The position numbers and the translations under genes were made by a program. DNA of 64,000 bases from Flavobacteriaceae bacterium (lineage in GTDB: Bacteria; Bacteroidota; Bacteroidia; Flavobacteriales; Flavobacteriaceae): the NCBI GenBank assembly GCA_021647405.1, contig JAKIUU010000012.1:1-64000 (forward strand), read 5' to 3'. Shown piece after piece: positions 61,329-64,000 of this stretch. Numbering within the stretch: the first letter of the stretch is position 1; the number at the start of each line of letters is the position of its first letter. Under the pieces are notes generated by a model, which was not told where the DNA came from, made no database searches, and saw only the letters and a list, made by a program, of their open reading frames with translations.

Positions 61329-63014
61329 ATGAACAAAGACATCGTAGAATTACAAGAAGACGTATCTAATTCATCCTTATACAGTGCTGATTTAGCCCCG
61401 GTGCCGCCCTCAAAACGCACATGGACAAAGTGGGATTTGGCCGCTATTTGGGTAGGTATGGCTGTGTGTATTCCCACATATCTCTTAGCGTCTTACATGA
61501 TAAAAACAGGATTGAGTTGGGTAGAAGCTTTACTCATTATAGGTATTGCCAATTTAATTATTACGATTCCCATGGTACTCAATGGCCATGCCGGTGTTAA
61601 ATATGGCATTCCGTTTCCTGTTATTGGTCGGGCCTCTTTTGGCACAAAAGGCATCCATATTCCATCTGTCATTCGGGGTATTGTAGCTTGTGGGTGGTTT
61701 GGCATCAATACATGGCTGGGTGGTTTGGCTATTTATTCCATTTTTATTGCCATTTCTGGGAATGATGCCGCTGTTGGTTTATCGGTTGGACAATTTGTCA
61801 GCTTTGGTATTTTTTGGTTTATCAATATCTTTTTTATCTGGAAAGGCACAGAAAGCATCAAATGGTTAGAAGATTATGTGGCGCCTATTTTAATAATAAT
61901 GGGACTCATTTTAATAGGATGGGGTTATAGCAATGCAGGAGGTTTTGGCATTGTGTTAGCGCAAAGCAAACAATTAGAAAAACCTGTCGCAGAGATTTAT
62001 ACTAAAGATAACCAATCATTTATAAATATATATCCCATTGTAGATAAGGAAGGCAACTCTAAAGCTAAGGCTTATCAATTATCGTTTAACGGGACAGCAT
62101 CGGGTTGGCAGACATTAAATACAAACCCAATTGCAATTGACAATTTAAAGGATGGTGATATTTACCAGATCCAGTTAAAAAACGACAAATACACATCTTC
62201 TAAAGTCGCTGTTTCTTTAAATAAATCGGATAGTTCAGTAGGGAGTAAAATATGGCTCTATCTTATTTGGCTCACAGCCATGTTGGGTTTTTGGGCCACC
62301 ATGTCTTTAAGTATTGCCGATATCACACGCTATGCAGCTTCGCAAAAAGCACAAGTAAAAGGACAATTTATAGGTTTACCGGGGACTATGATGTTGTATT
62401 CTTTTGTCGGTATTTTTGTCACTTTTGCCGCCATCATTAATTTTGACGATATTTTAATTGCCAATGACGCCCCTTGGGATCCGATAGCTTTAATTGCTAA
62501 ATTCGATAATGTTTGGGTGGTCGTTATTGCGCAAATATTTATGATTATTGCCACTTTAAGTACCAATATAGCCGCTAATGTCATAGCACCTGCCAATGCT
62601 TTTTCGAATTTATTTCCTAAAAAAATAAGCTTTAGAATGGGCGGTGTTATCACAGGGATTATCGGCATCTTAATATTTCCATGGCTGTTGTTAAACGAAA
62701 TTCAGGGTTTACTTATTGATGTAAGTGCTGTACTAGGTCCCGTTCTGGCCATTTTGGTATGCGATTATTATCTCATCCGAAAAAAAGAAATTCTATTGGC
62801 CGATTTATATAAAACAAACGGGTTGTATTCTTTTGGAGGTTCCGGTTTTAATAAAGCTGCCATTATCTCGCTTATTATAGGGGCTTTTATTGCTATTGGC
62901 GGTAAATGGATTCCGATGATGCGTTTTTTATATGCCATTTCGTGGTTTTCAGGATTTATAATTTCGTTTGCATTGTATTATTTTTTAATGCGAAAACAAA
63001 TTAAGACAGCGTGA
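61329..63014 (+). CDS. NCS1-family nucleobase-type permease with soluble insert
   Basis: The 561-residue membrane protein has NCS1 signatures: VPPSKRTWTKWDLAAIWVGM, GIPFPVIGRASFGTKG, GFWATMSLSIADITRYA and TLSTNIAANVIAPANAFSNL. Such permeases bring in uracil, cytosine, hydantoin, allantoin or thiamine with sodium or protons. Between the fifth and sixth helices lies an extra stretch of about 90 residues (about 214-305) that looks like a small beta-sandwich (KAYQLSFNGTASGWQTL, DGDIYQIQLKNDKYTS); usual members have about 15-20 there. The stop overlaps the next start (GTGA), so translation is coupled. Confidence 0.9.
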   Translation: MNKDIVELQEDVSNSSLYSADLAPVPPSKRTWTKWDLAAIWVGMAVCIPTYLLASYMIKTGLSWVEALLIIGIANLIITIPMVLNGHAGVKYGIPFPVIGRASFGTKGIHIPSVIRGIVACGWFGINTWLGGLAIYSIFIAISGNDAAVGLSVGQFVSFGIFWFINIFFIWKGTESIKWLEDYVAPILIIMGLILIGWGYSNAGGFGIVLAQSKQLEKPVAEIYTKDNQSFINIYPIVDKEGNSKAKAYQLSFNGTASGWQTLNTNPIAIDNLKDGDIYQIQLKNDKYTSSKVAVSLNKSDSSVGSKIWLYLIWLTAMLGFWATMSLSIADITRYAASQKAQVKGQFIGLPGTMMLYSFVGIFVTFAAIINFDDILIANDAPWDPIALIAKFDNVWVVVIAQIFMIIATLSTNIAANVIAPANAFSNLFPKKISFRMGGVITGIIGILIFPWLLLNEIQGLLIDVSAVLGPVLAILVCDYYLIRKKEILLADLYKTNGLYSFGGSGFNKAAIISLIIGAFIAIGGKWIPMMRFLYAISWFSGFIISFALYYFLMRKQIKTA

Positions 63015-64000
63015 TAACAAAATACGTCATACTTTTTCTATACTTCTTTATCTTATTTTTAATAGGTTATTTCGCCTCTAAGCAAATAAAAAACACAAAA
63101 GATTATTATGTGGGTGGCAAAAAATTAGGCTATTGGGTGGTGGCTTTTTCGGCCAGAGCTACAGGCGAATCAGCTTGGTTATTACTTGGCTTAACAGGCT
63201 TAGGTGCTATGGTAGGTATTTCGGCTTTTTGGGTGGTTTTAGGCGAAGTTATTGGCGTGAGTATCTCATGGTTTTTTATGGCCGAAAAATTTAAACGCAT
63301 AACCGACAAATACGATTCGGTTACCATCCCCGATTATTTGGTAAGTCGCTTTAAATCTACTTCACACACTTTGCGAATTGTAGCTGCAACAGCACTTTCT
63401 GTATTTGTAATCATATATGTAAGTGCCCAGATTGATGCCACAGGCTCTGCCTTTGAATCCTTTTTGGGATGGAATTATTTTATGGGCGCCATACTCGGTT
63501 TTTTTATCGTCTTGGCTTATATATTTACAGGTGGTTTTATAGCCGTAGCTTGGTCTGATTTGTTTCAGGGACTCATCATGCTTTTCGGACTCATACTTTT
63601 ACCCATAGTGGCTTACTTTTCTATAAGTTCCGATATTTCTATTGCGCAAGAATTGACAAAATTGGCTCCAGATTTTTTAAATATTTGGGGGGCAGGTGGA
63701 TTTAACCTCCTTAATTTCTTCACCATTTTAGGCTTTGCCTTTATCGGATTGGGATTTATGGGGTCGCCGCAACTGTTTATACGCTTTATGTCTATAAAAA
63801 ATGTTTCTGAAATTAAAAAAGGACGCTGGGTGGCCATTATTTTTACCATTATAACCGATTCTTGTGCGGTACTTATAGGAATTTACGGCCGCTATCTTTT
63901 AACGTCGTTGGGCGATAATCCAGAAGAAATTTTGGGAAATGGGGCTCAAAATGTACTGCCACTTTTAGTCGAAAAAATTATGCCCCTTACTTTAATAGGT
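63011..64000 (+). CDS. Sodium:solute symporter (partial, cut by window edge)
   Basis: The frame starts with GTG overlapping the permease stop and stays open for 330 codons to the window end. It reads as the N-terminal half of an SSS-family (PutP-like) transporter: FASKQIKNTKDYYVGGKKLG, FSARATGESAWLLLGLTGLG, DSVTIPDYLVSRF and QIDATGSAFESFLGW. About nine helices are visible. The substrate is unknown; position suggests uptake of an intermediate or second substrate of the same catabolic pathway. A GTG start is unusual but no ATG fits. Confidence 0.88.
   Translation, partial: MITKYVILFLYFFILFLIGYFASKQIKNTKDYYVGGKKLGYWVVAFSARATGESAWLLLGLTGLGAMVGISAFWVVLGEVIGVSISWFFMAEKFKRITDKYDSVTIPDYLVSRFKSTSHTLRIVAATALSVFVIIYVSAQIDATGSAFESFLGWNYFMGAILGFFIVLAYIFTGGFIAVAWSDLFQGLIMLFGLILLPIVAYFSISSDISIAQELTKLAPDFLNIWGAGGFNLLNFFTILGFAFIGLGFMGSPQLFIRFMSIKNVSEIKKGRWVAIIFTIITDSCAVLIGIYGRYLLTSLGDNPEEILGNGAQNVLPLLVEKIMPLTLIG

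Noticed and set aside
1..64000. CRISPR array, prophage or intact insertion sequence
   Set aside because: No regularly spaced direct repeats, phage structural genes or transposase frames were seen on either strand.

Overview
The window is a piece of a Bacteroidota chromosome, most likely family Flavobacteriaceae. The composition is AT-rich, start codons lack Shine-Dalgarno sequences, and promoters fit the Bacteroidota consensus TTG-N19-TAnnTTTG (best upstream of the HigBA-type locus and of tRNA-Lys). The gene content also fits: a YtxJ-type bacillithiol-linked thioredoxin-like protein, paired DUF4252 proteins, TlpA-like lipoproteins, a fused E1 alpha/beta 2-oxoacid dehydrogenase and a NifX-like protein. 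I see no rRNA, CRISPR array, prophage or intact insertion sequence.

Layout. Bases 1 to about 950 are a fragment of a PorU-type C25 peptidase on the minus strand, visibly richer in GC than the rest. It is joined head-on to a 5'-truncated lptG, which looks like an assembly chimera or a rearrangement point. Next come an EamA transporter, accA, nnr, two paralogous thioredoxin lipoproteins, hutH, a histidine phosphatase, clpB, ytxJ, fahA, glyA, rmuC and an acyltransferase (1-18 kb). A small accessory patch (18-19.5 kb) holds a dTMP kinase-like gene and a HigBA-type toxin-antitoxin locus whose toxin carries an in-frame TAG. Amino-acid genes follow: gcvT, the thrABC operon with a candidate Thr/Ile leader peptide, lysA and pepT (19.6-28.4 kb).

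From 28.5 to 36 kb lie a lipoprotein, a beta-propeller, a patatin, an ECF sigma/anti-sigma/DUF4252/DUF4252 operon and an M1 aminopeptidase. An XRE regulator then faces an M14-type hydrolase across an intergenic region full of TGTAA/TTACA palindromes. An Lrp regulator precedes the fused E1 dehydrogenase. Bases 40.7-51 kb are rich in RNA/DNA helicases (one DEAH-type and three DEAD-box relatives, two with DEVD or DEFD in motif II), with a cold-shock-domain protein and a second ECF sigma operon encoding a Gly/Asn/Met-repeat protein and an outer-membrane barrel. An 817-base gene-free stretch with strong hairpins follows. Small housekeeping genes, tRNA-Lys(TTT) and tRNA-Leu(GAG) lead to an acidic secreted repeat protein.

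The right end (57.1 kb to the edge) reads as a catabolic operon: CoA-acylating (methyl)malonate-semialdehyde dehydrogenase, class III omega-aminotransferase, metallo-beta-lactamase-fold hydrolase, NCS1 nucleobase-type permease and a sodium:solute symporter cut by the window edge. Together these would import a pyrimidine-type substrate and convert beta-alanine or beta-aminoisobutyrate to acetyl- or propionyl-CoA. Its intergenic gaps carry related imperfect-palindrome repeats, and the NCS1 permease has an unusual soluble insert of about 90 residues.

I found no single clearly new multi-gene system. The best leads are the palindrome array controlling XRE/M14, the thr leader, the amber-interrupted toxin, the permease with a built-in soluble domain, and the second sigma operon.
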